The translations under genes and the position numbers were made by a program. This document shows positions 8,613-18,018 of a DNA stretch of 64,000 nucleotides, in pieces (within the stretch, counting starts at the first letter, position 1; every line of letters begins with the position of its first letter). The DNA comes from Chondromyces crocatus (GTDB lineage: Bacteria; Myxococcota_A; Polyangia; Polyangiales; Polyangiaceae), in NCBI RefSeq assembly GCF_001189295.1, contig NZ_CP012159.1, positions 6,650,525-6,714,524 on the forward strand, written 5' to 3'. The notes beneath the pieces were generated by a model, which was not told the DNA's origin, ran no database searches, and saw only the letters and a list, made by a program, of their open reading frames with translations.

Positions 8613-9101
8613 CTACGGCAGCTCGACCAGCGCCGAGAGGACGCGCACCACGGCCGCGACGTCGAGCGTCATCCGGTTGCCGACCATCTTGATGACGCCC
8701 CGCTCGTCGAGCCGGATCGCCGAGGCGCCGACGCGCAGCTCGATCCCCTCGTCGGCCTGCACCTCCACCCGGCGCCCGCGCACGCGCACGGCGCCATCGG
8801 CCTCGCGCGCCGGCGCGCTGGCGGTCTGCAAGGCGCCCAGGATCAGGGCGCCCGCAGGGCCTGCCGCGACGAGCACGGTGCGGCGAGCGCGGAAGCAGTC
8901 GTCGAGCAGGGCAGGATCGACCTCGTCCGCAGGGCGGGCGCGCACGAGCGTCCCGTCGAGCAGGCGCACACGCCACGCATCGCGCGAGCGCACCTCGATG
9001 CGCCCGGGATGCACGCCTCTCGCGAGCGCCTCCACGACCGGCGCCTCGGGCGCCTTCGCCACCGCCCTCGTCTTCACCCTCGAGACCGCCGCCTTTGCCA
9101 T
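8613..9101 (-). CDS. DUF6484-like T6SS accessory protein
   Basis: A 162-residue protein between a vgrG and the PAAR-Rhs gene. The middle resembles the DUF6484 type found next to T6SS cargo genes: a small beta-rich domain (RVRLLDGTLVRAR, then AGALILGALQ) that looks like a degenerate VgrG OB domain. The C-terminal third (VEVQADEGIELRVGASAIRL) has the beta-helix rhythm of a VgrG spike. I preferred the ATG at 9101 over an in-frame GTG 15 bases upstream because GGAG lies seven bases before it. It may help mount the PAAR-Rhs effector on the VgrG; this is inferred from position. Confidence 0.65.
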   Translation of the reverse strand: MAKAAVSRVKTRAVAKAPEAPVVEALARGVHPGRIEVRSRDAWRVRLLDGTLVRARPADEVDPALLDDCFRARRTVLVAAGPAGALILGALQTASAPAREADGAVRVRGRRVEVQADEGIELRVGASAIRLDERGVIKMVGNRMTLDVAAVVRVLSALVELP

Positions 9102-9123
9102 GGATCCGCTCCGCACCTCTCGC

Positions 9124-11301
9124 TCAGCCGTTCGTCAAATCCCCGGTGACCACGCTCTCCATCGAGCTCTTGAGCGCACCTTTGACCGTGATCTTGCCCT
9201 GCTCGATCACGATCTTCACGCCGCTGGCGTGCAGGGTGATCTTGCTCTTTGCAACGAACGAGATGGAGCTTGCCTTCGCGCGCAGCGAGCCACCCACCTT
9301 GTACTTCGCCGCGCCACCGAAGCTCTCCACATGACGCGCGCCGGCCTTCACCTGCTGCGCGCCGTACGTCTCTTTCAAGCTTCTCGCCTTGAGCGACACC
9401 TCGCGGGCACCGATGGACATGAGCCCGCCGACCACGAGGGAGGTCGCGCCGAGGACACCCGTCGCGGCGGAGAGCCCCCCGATCTCCTGCCAAGATCCCC
9501 CCACCGCGACGGTCGAGAAGCCCGTGACGTGGCGGTCGATCCCCTGGATTGCGACCTCCGCCTTGGCGGCGCCGACCATGCGCGAGAGCGTTGCGGCCTG
9601 CGTCTCGTGATCCCCGCCGATCAAGAAGAGGCGCATACCCCCGACCTGTACCGACTCGGTGGCAGCGCTGATGACGTGATTGCCCTCGATCGAGAGGCTG
9701 CGGTCCGCCGCGATGGTGTAGGTCTCGGCGCCCTGCACCTGGACGGTCTTCGCGATCCCGACGGTCTCGGTCCGGGTCGAGCCCACCGCCTGGACATCAT
9801 CCGCCGTGACGGTGGAGACCTTGTCGTTCTCGGTCCGCTCTGTGTAGTCGCGGGAGGCGTCGAGGTACATGCCCTCGGCCCCCGCCGCATCGTCGAAGGT
9901 GAGCACGTTGGCGCCGCCGCCCCCGGGCGTGGTGCGAGAGCCGAACGCGCTGCGCACCTTCTTGCCAGGCAGACCTTCAGGGGGCACGCCCTCGGCGTTG
10001 TAGAGACGGCCGAGGGCGTAGGGCTCGTCCGCCGAGGGCCCCTCGAAGCCGAGCAGGACCTCCCAGCCCACGCGCGGAAGGAAGAAGCCACCGGTGGTCG
10101 GCGGCTGAACGGGCCGGACCCACGCCGAACTCTGGTCGTCCATCGCCCGCTCCCGATCCCAGCGGAGGTGGACCTTGATCCGCCCCAGGGCGTCGGGATG
10201 GATCTCGCCGTCTGCAGCGCCGGTGACCACCCCGGTCTGCATCCCGCCGAGCGTGGGACGCGCGCACCTCGCGGCTCGGTACGCCGACGCCGCCGGGACC
10301 GCGACGAACTCGGCTTCATGACGACGGCCCTCCGGGTTCCCCGGCTCGGCATCGAAATCGATCCCGCGCTGCGAGACCTCGACCACCAGCCATCGCCGAC
10401 CGAGGGCCCCCGCCGCATCTCCGGTGAGCTGGAAGGTGGCGCCAGGGAAGAGGCGGCGGCAGTTGCTCTTGCCACGCAGGACGAAGGCCCGGGCGCGGGC
10501 CTCCTCCAGGCGGATGGCGGCCAGCTCTTGGCCCTTGTCGGGCCTGATGTACCCAGCGGCGTGCTCGTAGAACTCGAGCGGACCGCTTCCGCTCTCGACA
10601 CTCGGATCGGCGAGGGGGTGCGAGAGGTCGACATCCCGGAGCACCACCCTGTCTGTGACCGTGGCCCGGGTGCTCTCGACGGCAAAGATGGCCTCGGGCC
10701 CCACCAGGCCAGCCTGCTCCCCCTCCGCGAGCGCGAGGGCGTCGCCGCCAGGGACAGGGGGATAGGCGCCGGTGTGGTCGGAGAGGACGACGACGTCGCG
10801 GCCCTCGTCTTGCTCGAGGTGGAAGAGCACGCCCTCCTCGGCGAGGAGGCGGCACACGAAGTCGAGGTCGGTCTCGAAGGCCTGGACGCACTGGGCGCGC
10901 GGCTCCGCGGAACGCGACAGGCGGCGCTCGACGTCGAGGTGGTGGGCGCGCAAAACCTCCTCGGCCAGCGCGATGGGATCCTCGCCGACCCTGACGCGGT
11001 GGTCCACGGCATCGGCGAGGAGCGCGAGGCGAGGGACGAGGGTCACGCGGTAGCCGCGGCCGCGCGCCTCGATGGCGTCGACGACGGCGCGGAAGACCCG
11101 GGGTTCGAGCGGGTCGCGGAGCGTGAAGCGGGCCGCTTGTCCGAGGAGCGCCTCCGCCACGAGCGGGGTCCGATCGGCCACCTCCAGCTCGACGTCGACG
11201 CGATAAGGCGCGAACACCCGCTCCTCGGAGAGGAAGGACCGGACCCGGAGCGGGGCGTCCGTACCATCGATGGTCAGGGCGTAGCTCGCTTCGAGGCTCA
11301 T
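9124..11301 (-). CDS. vgrG: T6SS spike protein VgrG
   Basis: A 725-residue VgrG starting MSLEASYALTIDGTDAPLRV. It carries the gp27-like N-terminal domain, an OB-fold region around HPDALGRIKVHLRWD and ADEPYALGRLYN, and a beta-spike of TVG-type repeats ending near KITVKGALKSSM. Its start overlaps the stop of the upstream vgrG by four bases (ATGA), so the two are coupled. The open frame extends far upstream, but that part is antisense-like and lacks VgrG features, so I set the start at 11301. This gene is the nearest spike upstream of the DUF6484 and PAAR-Rhs genes and is the likeliest carrier of that toxin. Confidence 0.9.
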   Translation of the reverse strand: MSLEASYALTIDGTDAPLRVRSFLSEERVFAPYRVDVELEVADRTPLVAEALLGQAARFTLRDPLEPRVFRAVVDAIEARGRGYRVTLVPRLALLADAVDHRVRVGEDPIALAEEVLRAHHLDVERRLSRSAEPRAQCVQAFETDLDFVCRLLAEEGVLFHLEQDEGRDVVVLSDHTGAYPPVPGGDALALAEGEQAGLVGPEAIFAVESTRATVTDRVVLRDVDLSHPLADPSVESGSGPLEFYEHAAGYIRPDKGQELAAIRLEEARARAFVLRGKSNCRRLFPGATFQLTGDAAGALGRRWLVVEVSQRGIDFDAEPGNPEGRRHEAEFVAVPAASAYRAARCARPTLGGMQTGVVTGAADGEIHPDALGRIKVHLRWDRERAMDDQSSAWVRPVQPPTTGGFFLPRVGWEVLLGFEGPSADEPYALGRLYNAEGVPPEGLPGKKVRSAFGSRTTPGGGGANVLTFDDAAGAEGMYLDASRDYTERTENDKVSTVTADDVQAVGSTRTETVGIAKTVQVQGAETYTIAADRSLSIEGNHVISAATESVQVGGMRLFLIGGDHETQAATLSRMVGAAKAEVAIQGIDRHVTGFSTVAVGGSWQEIGGLSAATGVLGATSLVVGGLMSIGAREVSLKARSLKETYGAQQVKAGARHVESFGGAAKYKVGGSLRAKASSISFVAKSKITLHASGVKIVIEQGKITVKGALKSSMESVVTGDLTNG

Positions 11302-13556
11302 CGTCCCACCTTCGAGGTCACCTTCTTCTGGGTCTTCGAAGCATCGAACTTCAGCTTGCCGTTCTTGACCTTGAGCTTGCCGCCGAGCGTCATGGCCGCC
11401 CCCGCCTTGATCTTCAGGGAGCCGCCCGCCTTCAGCGTGATGGTTGCGGCCTCCACGAGGAGCTGGCCGCCCGCCTTGATCTTCATGCTGCCTCCCACCT
11501 GGACGCGGACGACGCCGCTCACGTGGGTGACCACGTCGGTGCCCGCCTTGTCCTTCGCGCTGCCCGCCGTGATCGTCTTTGCCCCTTTCACGGAGTCCGC
11601 ATACGACGCCATCGCCTTGAAGCTGCGCGCGGCGCCCACCTCCTCGGTGTGCGCCAAGGCGACCGAGCAGTTCGTGCCGAGGCCAGCCGCGGTGATCAAG
11701 CTGCCGCCAATGATCTGGGTGAACGCTCCCTGAACCACGGTGTTCGACTGGTTGCACTGGAGGGCGTACGCTCCGCCAATCAGCTCGCTGTAGCTCCCCT
11801 TGGCGACGAGGAGCTGGTTCCCCGTGACGCTGTGGGTATCGATCGCACCGATGCTCTCCTCCCGCGCCCCGTGTACGGTGAGCGAGGCGTCGCCACCGAC
11901 GGTGATCGACTGGAACGCTCCAACCGTGATCGTCTGGCCGCCCGTGATGCCGAGGGTCGAGGACTTCTGCACGTCGTGCGATTCGGTGGCGCCGATCTCC
12001 ACCGTATGGGTCCCCCCGACGGTCACGGTCTGGTCCTTGGTGGCGTGAATGAACGTCTCCATCTGGCCCGCGTCGTCCGAGAAGCGGATCTCCTGCGTCG
12101 TACCATCCCGCGGGGAGGTGGCCGACTGGAGGCTGGTCGTCGCCTTCTTCCCTGGCATGCCGTACGGCGTCGCGGCGGCTCCGTTGTAGACCCGGCCGAG
12201 CACGAAGGGGTGATCCGGATGGCCGTCGACATAGGCGACGGGGACCTCCATGCCGACGCGCGGCAGGAGCATCGAGCCGCCCATGTTCATCTGGAGGGAG
12301 CGGACCCAGTGAGAGGATCGATCGTCGCCCACCCCGGAGCGATCCCACGGGAAGCGGACCTTGACGCGGCCGAGATCGTCGACGTGGATCTCGTCGCTCG
12401 GGGATCCGGTGACGATCGCCGTCTCCAGACCGTCGATGCGCGGCGCGGCTCCCGTCGGGGCCGAAGCGCGTCGCTCACCGTCCGAGCCCGGGACAGGCGC
12501 AGGAGGCGCAGGCCGGAACGCGCTCGTGCGCGAGAAGGGCACCAGCTCCACCAGGTTGCGATAAGGACGCGCCCCCTCCGCGACGTTCTGGCTGGCCTGA
12601 TGGAGCTCGTGCCGCACGCGGACGACGAGGTGCTCACCGTCGAACGCCTCCTCGGCGGCCCCCGCGATGCGGACCACGCGACCCGGCTGGAGCCGCGCGC
12701 AGCCGCTCCTGCCGTCGAGCCGGATCGCGAAGCGCCGGAGCTGCTGGAGCCGGATGGCGGCGCGAGCCTCGGCCGCTTCGGCGTTGCTGACGCGCGCAGG
12801 GAACTCGACCACCTCGAGCGCGCCCTCGCCGGCGGCGCCCTCGATGGCCACGTCGGGCTGACAGAGATCGAAGTCCCAAAGATGGACGCGCTCGGGCGCG
12901 AGCGTCACCGTGCGCGACAGCTCGAACAGGGCGCTCGCGGTGTGGGCCATGCCGCTCGGATCCTCGAAGCGGATCGTCGGGCCGCCCTCGATGGAAGCAT
13001 GGGCGCCTGCGCTGTCACCGAAGACGACGAGCGGCTCACTGCCCTTCTGGTGATCGAACCAGACGTTGATCCCCTCCTCGGAGAGGAGACGCGCGATGAA
13101 AGCCCAGTCCGACTCACCGTACATGACGGTGTAAGGGCGCCGCGCATAGCGCCCGGAGAGGCGGAACGAGACGGAGGAGGAAGGGTAACCGGCGTCGGAC
13201 AGGACCTCGGCGACGATCTCCTGCGTGGTCCTGTCCCGGAAGACGCGATACCCCGCGCGCAGGGTGAGACGGTGGAGCCATGTCGACAGGGTGAGACGGT
13301 AGCGGTGGCCATCCCGATGCGCCCCGGCGTGGGTGGCCTCCACGACGACGAGCGGGATCGACCGCGCCCCACCTTCACCGTCGCCGATCGCCAGGGAAGC
13401 GGGAGCACCGAGGCTCCGCTCCAGGGCGAGGTCGCCGTCGTCCGACAGGACGCTGACGTGCCAGACCGGGAGCTCGGACATGGCCTCGTCGCCGTCGATG
13501 CGCACGACCCTCGTCGGGCCGAGCGCGTTGCAGCGCAGCATCGCCTGCTCGATCAT
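11298..13556 (-). CDS. vgrG: T6SS spike protein VgrG
   Basis: A 752-residue VgrG. The N-terminal domain starts MIEQAMLRCNALGPTRVV and reaches the conserved segment RTTQEIVAEVL. The OB domain contains HVDDLGRVKVRFPWDRSG and HPFVLGRVYNG. A long C-terminal beta-spike of TVG/SITVGG-type repeats follows, ending in a Lys-rich tail. It has no obvious extra effector domain. It is the second gene of the operon, 51 bases after the DUF2169 gene, and overlaps the next vgrG. An internal ATG (MLRCNAL) is a possible alternative start. Confidence 0.9.
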   Translation of the reverse strand: MIEQAMLRCNALGPTRVVRIDGDEAMSELPVWHVSVLSDDGDLALERSLGAPASLAIGDGEGGARSIPLVVVEATHAGAHRDGHRYRLTLSTWLHRLTLRAGYRVFRDRTTQEIVAEVLSDAGYPSSSVSFRLSGRYARRPYTVMYGESDWAFIARLLSEEGINVWFDHQKGSEPLVVFGDSAGAHASIEGGPTIRFEDPSGMAHTASALFELSRTVTLAPERVHLWDFDLCQPDVAIEGAAGEGALEVVEFPARVSNAEAAEARAAIRLQQLRRFAIRLDGRSGCARLQPGRVVRIAGAAEEAFDGEHLVVRVRHELHQASQNVAEGARPYRNLVELVPFSRTSAFRPAPPAPVPGSDGERRASAPTGAAPRIDGLETAIVTGSPSDEIHVDDLGRVKVRFPWDRSGVGDDRSSHWVRSLQMNMGGSMLLPRVGMEVPVAYVDGHPDHPFVLGRVYNGAAATPYGMPGKKATTSLQSATSPRDGTTQEIRFSDDAGQMETFIHATKDQTVTVGGTHTVEIGATESHDVQKSSTLGITGGQTITVGAFQSITVGGDASLTVHGAREESIGAIDTHSVTGNQLLVAKGSYSELIGGAYALQCNQSNTVVQGAFTQIIGGSLITAAGLGTNCSVALAHTEEVGAARSFKAMASYADSVKGAKTITAGSAKDKAGTDVVTHVSGVVRVQVGGSMKIKAGGQLLVEAATITLKAGGSLKIKAGAAMTLGGKLKVKNGKLKFDASKTQKKVTSKVGR

Positions 13557-13607
13557 CGGAGCCCTCGTCGCGCCGAGCGACGCAGGTCGCCCGCGGGGAT
13601 GCCAGGG

Positions 13608-14624
13608 TCAGCCATCGATCCTCACCTCGCGCAGGAGCGTTCTGCCCCGGCCCTTGGAAAATACGAGCCGCGCCGTCACCTCGAAGCGCGCCCTGCCCGG
13701 CTCGACCAGCACGAGATCGACGACGGGCCGGCCCTCTTCCCAGCGACCGTCGTCGCGCCGCGCCATGACCGAGACGTCGATGGCGGGCAGGTCGAAGGCG
13801 AGCAGGCCCTTCTCGGACATGCCAAGGATGCGGATCTCGTCGCCCGGCGCGAACGGTGTGGGGACCTGAAGCGAGGGGTGGGCGACGTTGTGGTGCCGGA
13901 GATCGAAGTCGACCGGGGAGAGGGGTAACCGGGTCCGCTGCCACGCCTCGTCGAAGGTGCCGGCGAAGGCGGCGCGGGGAAGCCAGCTCGTGGAGATGGC
14001 GCCGTAACCGACGGGCTCTGGCCGGTCGGATGCGGAGGTGATGGGATGCGCGGGATGCTCGATGGTGGGTGCGGGCTGCCCCTCGAGCTCACCCGAGCTC
14101 CTGGCGACGCCGCGGCCGACGGGGTTCCGCGGCTCCAGGATCGAGGCGTCCGTGGCGGTACCACCGTAGGCGTATTCGTAGAGGATGCGCCGCCGCTCGA
14201 AGGGGGCAGCAGGCCCCACGGCGATGCGGCCCAGGGAACGGTAATAGACCCGCTCTCCGTGGACACGCAGCGGCGCGCGCTGCTCGCGGACCTGGACCAT
14301 GACATCGACGAACGAGACGGGCTTGCTGGCGATGGCCTCCCCCACGATGACGAGATCGCCGCCTCGTTTGCCGGGCGAGAGGTCGGACGGGTAGCGAATG
14401 CTGCTCTCGGTCGGAGCGCCAGGCAGAGGCGGGTCCGCCTCGGAGATCGGCGCATGCAGGACGTCGGCGACCCGAACGGGGGCCTGCTCGTCCGCGAGAA
14501 CGACACGACCCTGAGCGCGCACGGCGAAGGTGCCCTTCACCAGGGTGACCACGACCTCGCGGCCGTCCGGGGAGACGAACGGCGCCGCCAGGGCAGCGTA
14601 GGGCGTCCCATTGGAGAGGCTCAT
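13608..14624 (-). CDS. DUF2169 T6SS accessory protein, first gene of the operon
   Basis: A 338-residue DUF2169 family protein. It begins MSLSNGTPYAALAAPFVSPD and shows the usual family blocks, including the VVVTLVKGTFAV stretch near the N-terminus, YEYAYGGTATD in the middle and FDLRHHNVAHPSLQVP towards the end. DUF2169 proteins are encoded beside vgrG and PAAR-like DUF4150 genes and are thought to help load effectors on the spike; the mechanism is not established to my knowledge. It is the promoter-proximal gene of the left-end operon, with a 133-base upstream gap that holds a promoter-like sequence. Confidence 0.85.
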   Translation of the reverse strand: MSLSNGTPYAALAAPFVSPDGREVVVTLVKGTFAVRAQGRVVLADEQAPVRVADVLHAPISEADPPLPGAPTESSIRYPSDLSPGKRGGDLVIVGEAIASKPVSFVDVMVQVREQRAPLRVHGERVYYRSLGRIAVGPAAPFERRRILYEYAYGGTATDASILEPRNPVGRGVARSSGELEGQPAPTIEHPAHPITSASDRPEPVGYGAISTSWLPRAAFAGTFDEAWQRTRLPLSPVDFDLRHHNVAHPSLQVPTPFAPGDEIRILGMSEKGLLAFDLPAIDVSVMARRDDGRWEEGRPVVDLVLVEPGRARFEVTARLVFSKGRGRTLLREVRIDG

Positions 14625-14703
14625 CGCTCTCCTCGCCCACGGACGCCTAACGCTGCACGAGCTCCCGACATCACCCCCCTCCGGGAAATGCTGAATTCAA
14701 TCG

Positions 14704-14737
14704 TTCTATCGATGGATCCATGCCTTGGTCAACCAAG
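14704..14737 (-). promoter_or_regulatory. Putative promoter and operator of the T6SS cargo operon
   Basis: Reading the minus strand, TTGACC (14727-14732) and ATAGAA (14704-14709) are spaced 17 bases apart, as in a sigma-70 promoter, about 80 bases before the DUF2169 start. The -35 box lies inside the inverted repeat CTTGGT-CA-ACCAAG (14724-14737), and the spacer holds the palindrome ATGGATCCAT. The region is much more AT-rich than its surroundings. It is a sequence match only. Confidence 0.35.
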
Positions 14738-14757
14738 CGCGCTCACTTTCCCGCCCC

Positions 14758-15750
14758 CTACCCTCCCGCCTCGGCCGCCACCTGCGCCGCCAGCGCTCGC
14801 CCCGAGAGCCACGCCGCCTCCACCCGCGCCCCCAGGCAGTAGTCCCCGCACACCCCGATCCGCCGCGCCGGATCCCAGAGCGCCGCCTCCCCGAGTGGCT
14901 GCTCCGTCCGCGCGTGCATCCAGCGGTGCGTCGCCACGTGCAGCGGCGCCTCCGACACCCCCGTCGCAGCCACGAAGGCCCCGAGCAGCATCGACTGCAC
15001 CTCGGCGGGATCCCGCTCGACCATCCGCTGCGACCACGCCGGCGAGGCGTGGACCACCCAGCGGTCCGGCGGCGTGTCGGCCCCGGGGCGCGAGTTCTCG
15101 CGCGCGATCCACGCGAGCGGACCCGCCTCGAAGCGCTGCACGTCGGGCGCGTCCACGGACTTCGCGAACGCCACCATCAACGTCCAGCAGGGCAGAAGCG
15201 TCACCGCCCCCACTGGCTCCGCGAACGGATGCCCCGCGGCCAGAAGCAGCGGCGCCGCCTGCGCTGGCGGGATGGCCAGCATCACCGCGTCGAACCGCTC
15301 CACCACCCCGCCGGTGTCGAGCACCTCGCCCGGGTAGGCCTCGGCGGCCGGGACCACCCGCACGAGCCACCCGGCCTCGTCGTCCTGCAGAAACAGCACC
15401 TGCTCCTGCAAGCGCACCTCGGCCCCGCTCTGCTGCGCCAGGTGACGACCGAGCACCGACATCCCGGGCACCCCCGTCCACCGCCCCTCGCCGGCCGCGT
15501 CCCAGGGCGCCATCACCCCCGCCTCGGCGAGCCCGGCGAGCAGCGCGCCGAACCCCGGGTCCCGCGCGGTCACGTACTGCGCCCCGTGGTTGAAGCGCAT
15601 CGCCCCCTCCCGCCGCGTCGCCACCCGACCGCCCACGCCGCGTCCCTTGTCGAACACGGTGACCGCGACACCGAGCGCCGACAGCTCCGCCGCACAGGCG
15701 AGCCCAGCGATCCCAGCGCCAATCACCGCAATCCGTGCCCTCTCCGTCAT
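14758..15750 (-). CDS. FAD-dependent renalase-like amine oxidase
   Basis: A 330-residue flavoprotein. The N-terminus has the dinucleotide-binding motif (VIGAGIAGLACAAEL) followed by the FDKGRGVGGR segment, which binds the FAD ribose and is typical of renalase-like NAD(P)/FAD oxidoreductases. Residues near the C-terminus (IGVCGDYCLGARVEAAWLSG) form the second FAD contact seen in this family. Length fits the family. No substrate can be deduced. It has no signal peptide and should be cytosolic. It lies upstream of the T6SS operon on the same strand, but the 133-base gap with its own promoter-like site argues against co-transcription. Confidence 0.8.
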   Translation of the reverse strand: MTERARIAVIGAGIAGLACAAELSALGVAVTVFDKGRGVGGRVATRREGAMRFNHGAQYVTARDPGFGALLAGLAEAGVMAPWDAAGEGRWTGVPGMSVLGRHLAQQSGAEVRLQEQVLFLQDDEAGWLVRVVPAAEAYPGEVLDTGGVVERFDAVMLAIPPAQAAPLLLAAGHPFAEPVGAVTLLPCWTLMVAFAKSVDAPDVQRFEAGPLAWIARENSRPGADTPPDRWVVHASPAWSQRMVERDPAEVQSMLLGAFVAATGVSEAPLHVATHRWMHARTEQPLGEAALWDPARRIGVCGDYCLGARVEAAWLSGRALAAQVAAEAGG

Positions 15751-16577
15751 CCTCGCATCATCCTACGAGCCAACGCCCTGGCCCAGAACGCGGCCGTGCC
15801 GAGGCGTGTCGAGGCCTTGCTTCGTCGCCTCCCCAGCCCCTCGCCCTCGCCTCCCCCAGCTCACAGCCCTCGCCTCGTCCCCGGCGTTTACCGGCCACGA
15901 CGCCAGGTTCCCTGCCCTCGCCACGGACCCAGCGTGCCCTCCAGCCGTGGCCGGCGCCCTTCCGACCGCCAGGAACCCCTCCGACATCGGGAGCGCCGAC
16001 CCCTTTCGGACCCCGACCCTCCCAGCGACCCTCGAACGACCACCAGGTTCCGAGACCCACGAGCCCTGTCGTCGGTCGCCGAGGCGCTTCCCGCCCCTCC
16101 GAATCCCCCCGGCATCGATCGACGGTGGCATTCCTTGTGTGCCGAATGACACCAGCAACGATCGCCGACCTGGTTCAGAGCGCTCTGAATCCCCCTCGCA
16201 TCGGTCGACGACGGGGGGGTTCGGAGCGCTCTGAATCCCCTCGGCATCGGCGACGCCCCCCACTCCGCGCCTGAATGGGTGCGATCTTCGTGGCCAGGAC
16301 CCGTCGGCGCTTCCGGAATGCCTCCAGCATCGATGCTGGGCCGAGGGGCGACGCGCGGAACGTGGCCGTTCTTCCTCCACCGCGCCGGTCGCTCCACCCC
16401 GGCGGGGGTCGAGGGCCCTGGTGATTCCAGCACCACGCGAAAGGAAGACGAAGTTCGGCTCCTGGGTTGCCGGTGAAACAGGAGTGGTTACTGCTGATCC
16501 CGCTCGCATTGCGGCCGTGGAGCGCGTCCGACGCAGCGTCACGCCCGCCATGCATCACCCAGCCGGAGGATCGACCC
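15751..16577. repeat. Non-coding stretch with degenerate dispersed repeats
   Basis: About 830 bases without a convincing gene. A motif close to AATCCCCCCGGCATCGATCG recurs at roughly 16100-16121, 16188-16209 and 16233-16251, with weaker copies near 15974 and 16316. Two copies are preceded by GAGCGCTCTG (16178-16187 and 16224-16233). Open frames here exist on both strands but have the composition of chance frames in GC-rich DNA. The end of the stretch presumably contains the promoter of the coiled-coil gene. Confidence 0.5.
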
Positions 16578-17483
16578 ATGGCCGCCAGGACCTTAGATGC
16601 ACGCCACGCCCTGCTCACCCTCTTCCCGCAGGTTCGCTACACGCTGAAGCGGCTCGAAGCCCACCCGCTGGGAGCGCCGCACATCGCCACCTTCGAGGCG
16701 CTCGCTGCCGAGGGACTCCAGGTGCTGGCCGCGGAGCTCGGGATCATCGACGACATCACCGGGGCGCAGGCGCTGGTCGACATCGCCGACGACCAGCTCG
16801 ACGATTTCGCGGCGCGGGTGTCGAAGGCGGTGCTCACGCTGACCGGGGACGACCGGGAGCACCCGCTGTACCTCCACTATTTCGGGTCGAAGAACCTGGC
16901 CACCTTCAAGCGGCCGGTGCTGGGGGCGCAGCTCGTGAGCATGCGCAAGTGGGTGCAGTCGCTGACGGAGAGCGAGCACGCCACGCTGCAAGCCCTGGTC
17001 CCGGAGCTGACCCAGCGCATCCAGCAGGCCGAGGCCGCGGTGCAGACCCGCGAGGAGGCGCGGCAACAGAACCGGATCTTCCGCGACGTGGGCGAGCGCT
17101 ACCAGTGGGTGGAGCGGGTGAACGCCGCCCGCAAGGTGCTCTACGGGGCGCTGTCCCAGCTCCCGCACCAGCAGACGGCCTTGCCCTCCGATTTCGCCGA
17201 TCAGTTCTTCCTCAAGGACCTCAAGCGGAAATCCGACGAGGAAGAAGAGGCCGAAGAGACGGTGGCGTCGATGCTGGCGACGATCCAGGCGCAGCGCGAC
17301 GCGCTCGTCGCCTCCGAGAAGCGGCTCGCAGAGCTGGAGAAGGCCGAGCTCGCGGCCAAGAAGGCCGCCGCCGAGCGCGCAGCCCAGCTCGCCCAGCTCG
17401 AGGATCTGACCCGAGCGATGATGACGCTGGAGAAAGAGCACGCGGCACTGAAGAAGCAGCTCGAAGCCACGATGAAGGGCTGA
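16578..17483 (+). CDS. Conserved-looking coiled-coil protein of unknown function
   Basis: A 301-residue soluble protein starting MAARTLDARHALLTLFPQ. I chose the ATG at 16578 because GGAGGA lies seven bases upstream; the open frame continues upstream without coding character. The first 210 residues are mixed helix and loop. Residues from about 215 onwards form a charged coiled coil rich in Lys, Glu, Ala and Gln (KRKSDEEEEAEETV, then AELEKAELAAKKAAAERA). There is no signal peptide or membrane span. I do not recognise the family. A scaffold or partner-binding role would fit the coiled coil but is speculation. Confidence 0.7.
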   Translation: MAARTLDARHALLTLFPQVRYTLKRLEAHPLGAPHIATFEALAAEGLQVLAAELGIIDDITGAQALVDIADDQLDDFAARVSKAVLTLTGDDREHPLYLHYFGSKNLATFKRPVLGAQLVSMRKWVQSLTESEHATLQALVPELTQRIQQAEAAVQTREEARQQNRIFRDVGERYQWVERVNAARKVLYGALSQLPHQQTALPSDFADQFFLKDLKRKSDEEEEAEETVASMLATIQAQRDALVASEKRLAELEKAELAAKKAAAERAAQLAQLEDLTRAMMTLEKEHAALKKQLEATMKG

Positions 17484-17487
17484 GCGC

Positions 17488-17608
17488 CACAGGCCACGGG
17501 CCACGGGCTACGGGCACCAGGCCACGGGCCAAGGACCACGGGCACCAGGCCACAGGCCACAGGCCACAGGCCAAGGACCACGGGCACCAGGCCACGGGCC
17601 GCAGTGGC
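17488..17608. repeat. Short tandem repeats of GGCCACGGG type
   Basis: Directly after the stop of the coiled-coil gene there are about 120 bases of a degenerate short repeat built from GGCCACGGG, GGCCACAGG and GGGCACCAGG units. Nothing in it looks coding. Slippage and variable copy number would be expected. Confidence 0.75.
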
Positions 17609-17751
17609 ATTTTCTCGAGTTCACCCGCCAGCGAGGTCGGGGGCGAGCGCGCTCACCCCCGACGACTTCCCGGTCGAACTGCCGACGGCTCCCCGATCGA
17701 ACAGCACGATCACGCGAGGCGCGCACCGTGCGCCGCGTGGGACGTACGCCG

Positions 17752-18018
17752 TCAGTAACAGATGGGAGAAGGTCCGTTGCAGATGCAGAGCTGCGTGCCC
17801 GCGCAGCTCCCCCCTGGACATTCCACGGTGCAGATCTCCTGGGAAGGTAGCTGCGCCAGCTCCTCCGTCGTCTGCACCTCCTCGTCGCTCTCCGCGACGC
17901 GTTCCGTCCGGTTCGCGTCGGGCTGCGGCTCGTCCTCGGTGTCGGCCAAGCAGCCCGCCGACGCCAATGCGACGACGAAGAGTGAAAACACCGAAATGGT
18001 CCCCAATGCATTGCTCAT
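17752..18018 (-). CDS. Small Cys-rich lipoprotein
   Basis: An 88-residue exported protein. It starts MSNALGTISVFSLFVVALAS and has the lipobox ASAGC at about residues 19-23, so it should be lipid-anchored outside the inner membrane. After an acidic linker (DTEDEPQPDANR) the last 30 residues hold six cysteines in a compact pattern (ICTVECPGGSCAG, QLCICNG, PICY), suggesting a small disulfide-bonded knot. The ATG at 18018 gives a proper signal peptide; the longer upstream frame does not. I do not recognise a family. Function is unknown. Confidence 0.65.
   Translation of the reverse strand: MSNALGTISVFSLFVVALASAGCLADTEDEPQPDANRTERVAESDEEVQTTEELAQLPSQEICTVECPGGSCAGTQLCICNGPSPICY

Noticed and set aside
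8503-11733. Very long plus-strand frame opposite vgrG
   Set aside because: The minus strand holds recognisable VgrG and DUF6484 proteins; this frame is stop-free only by composition.
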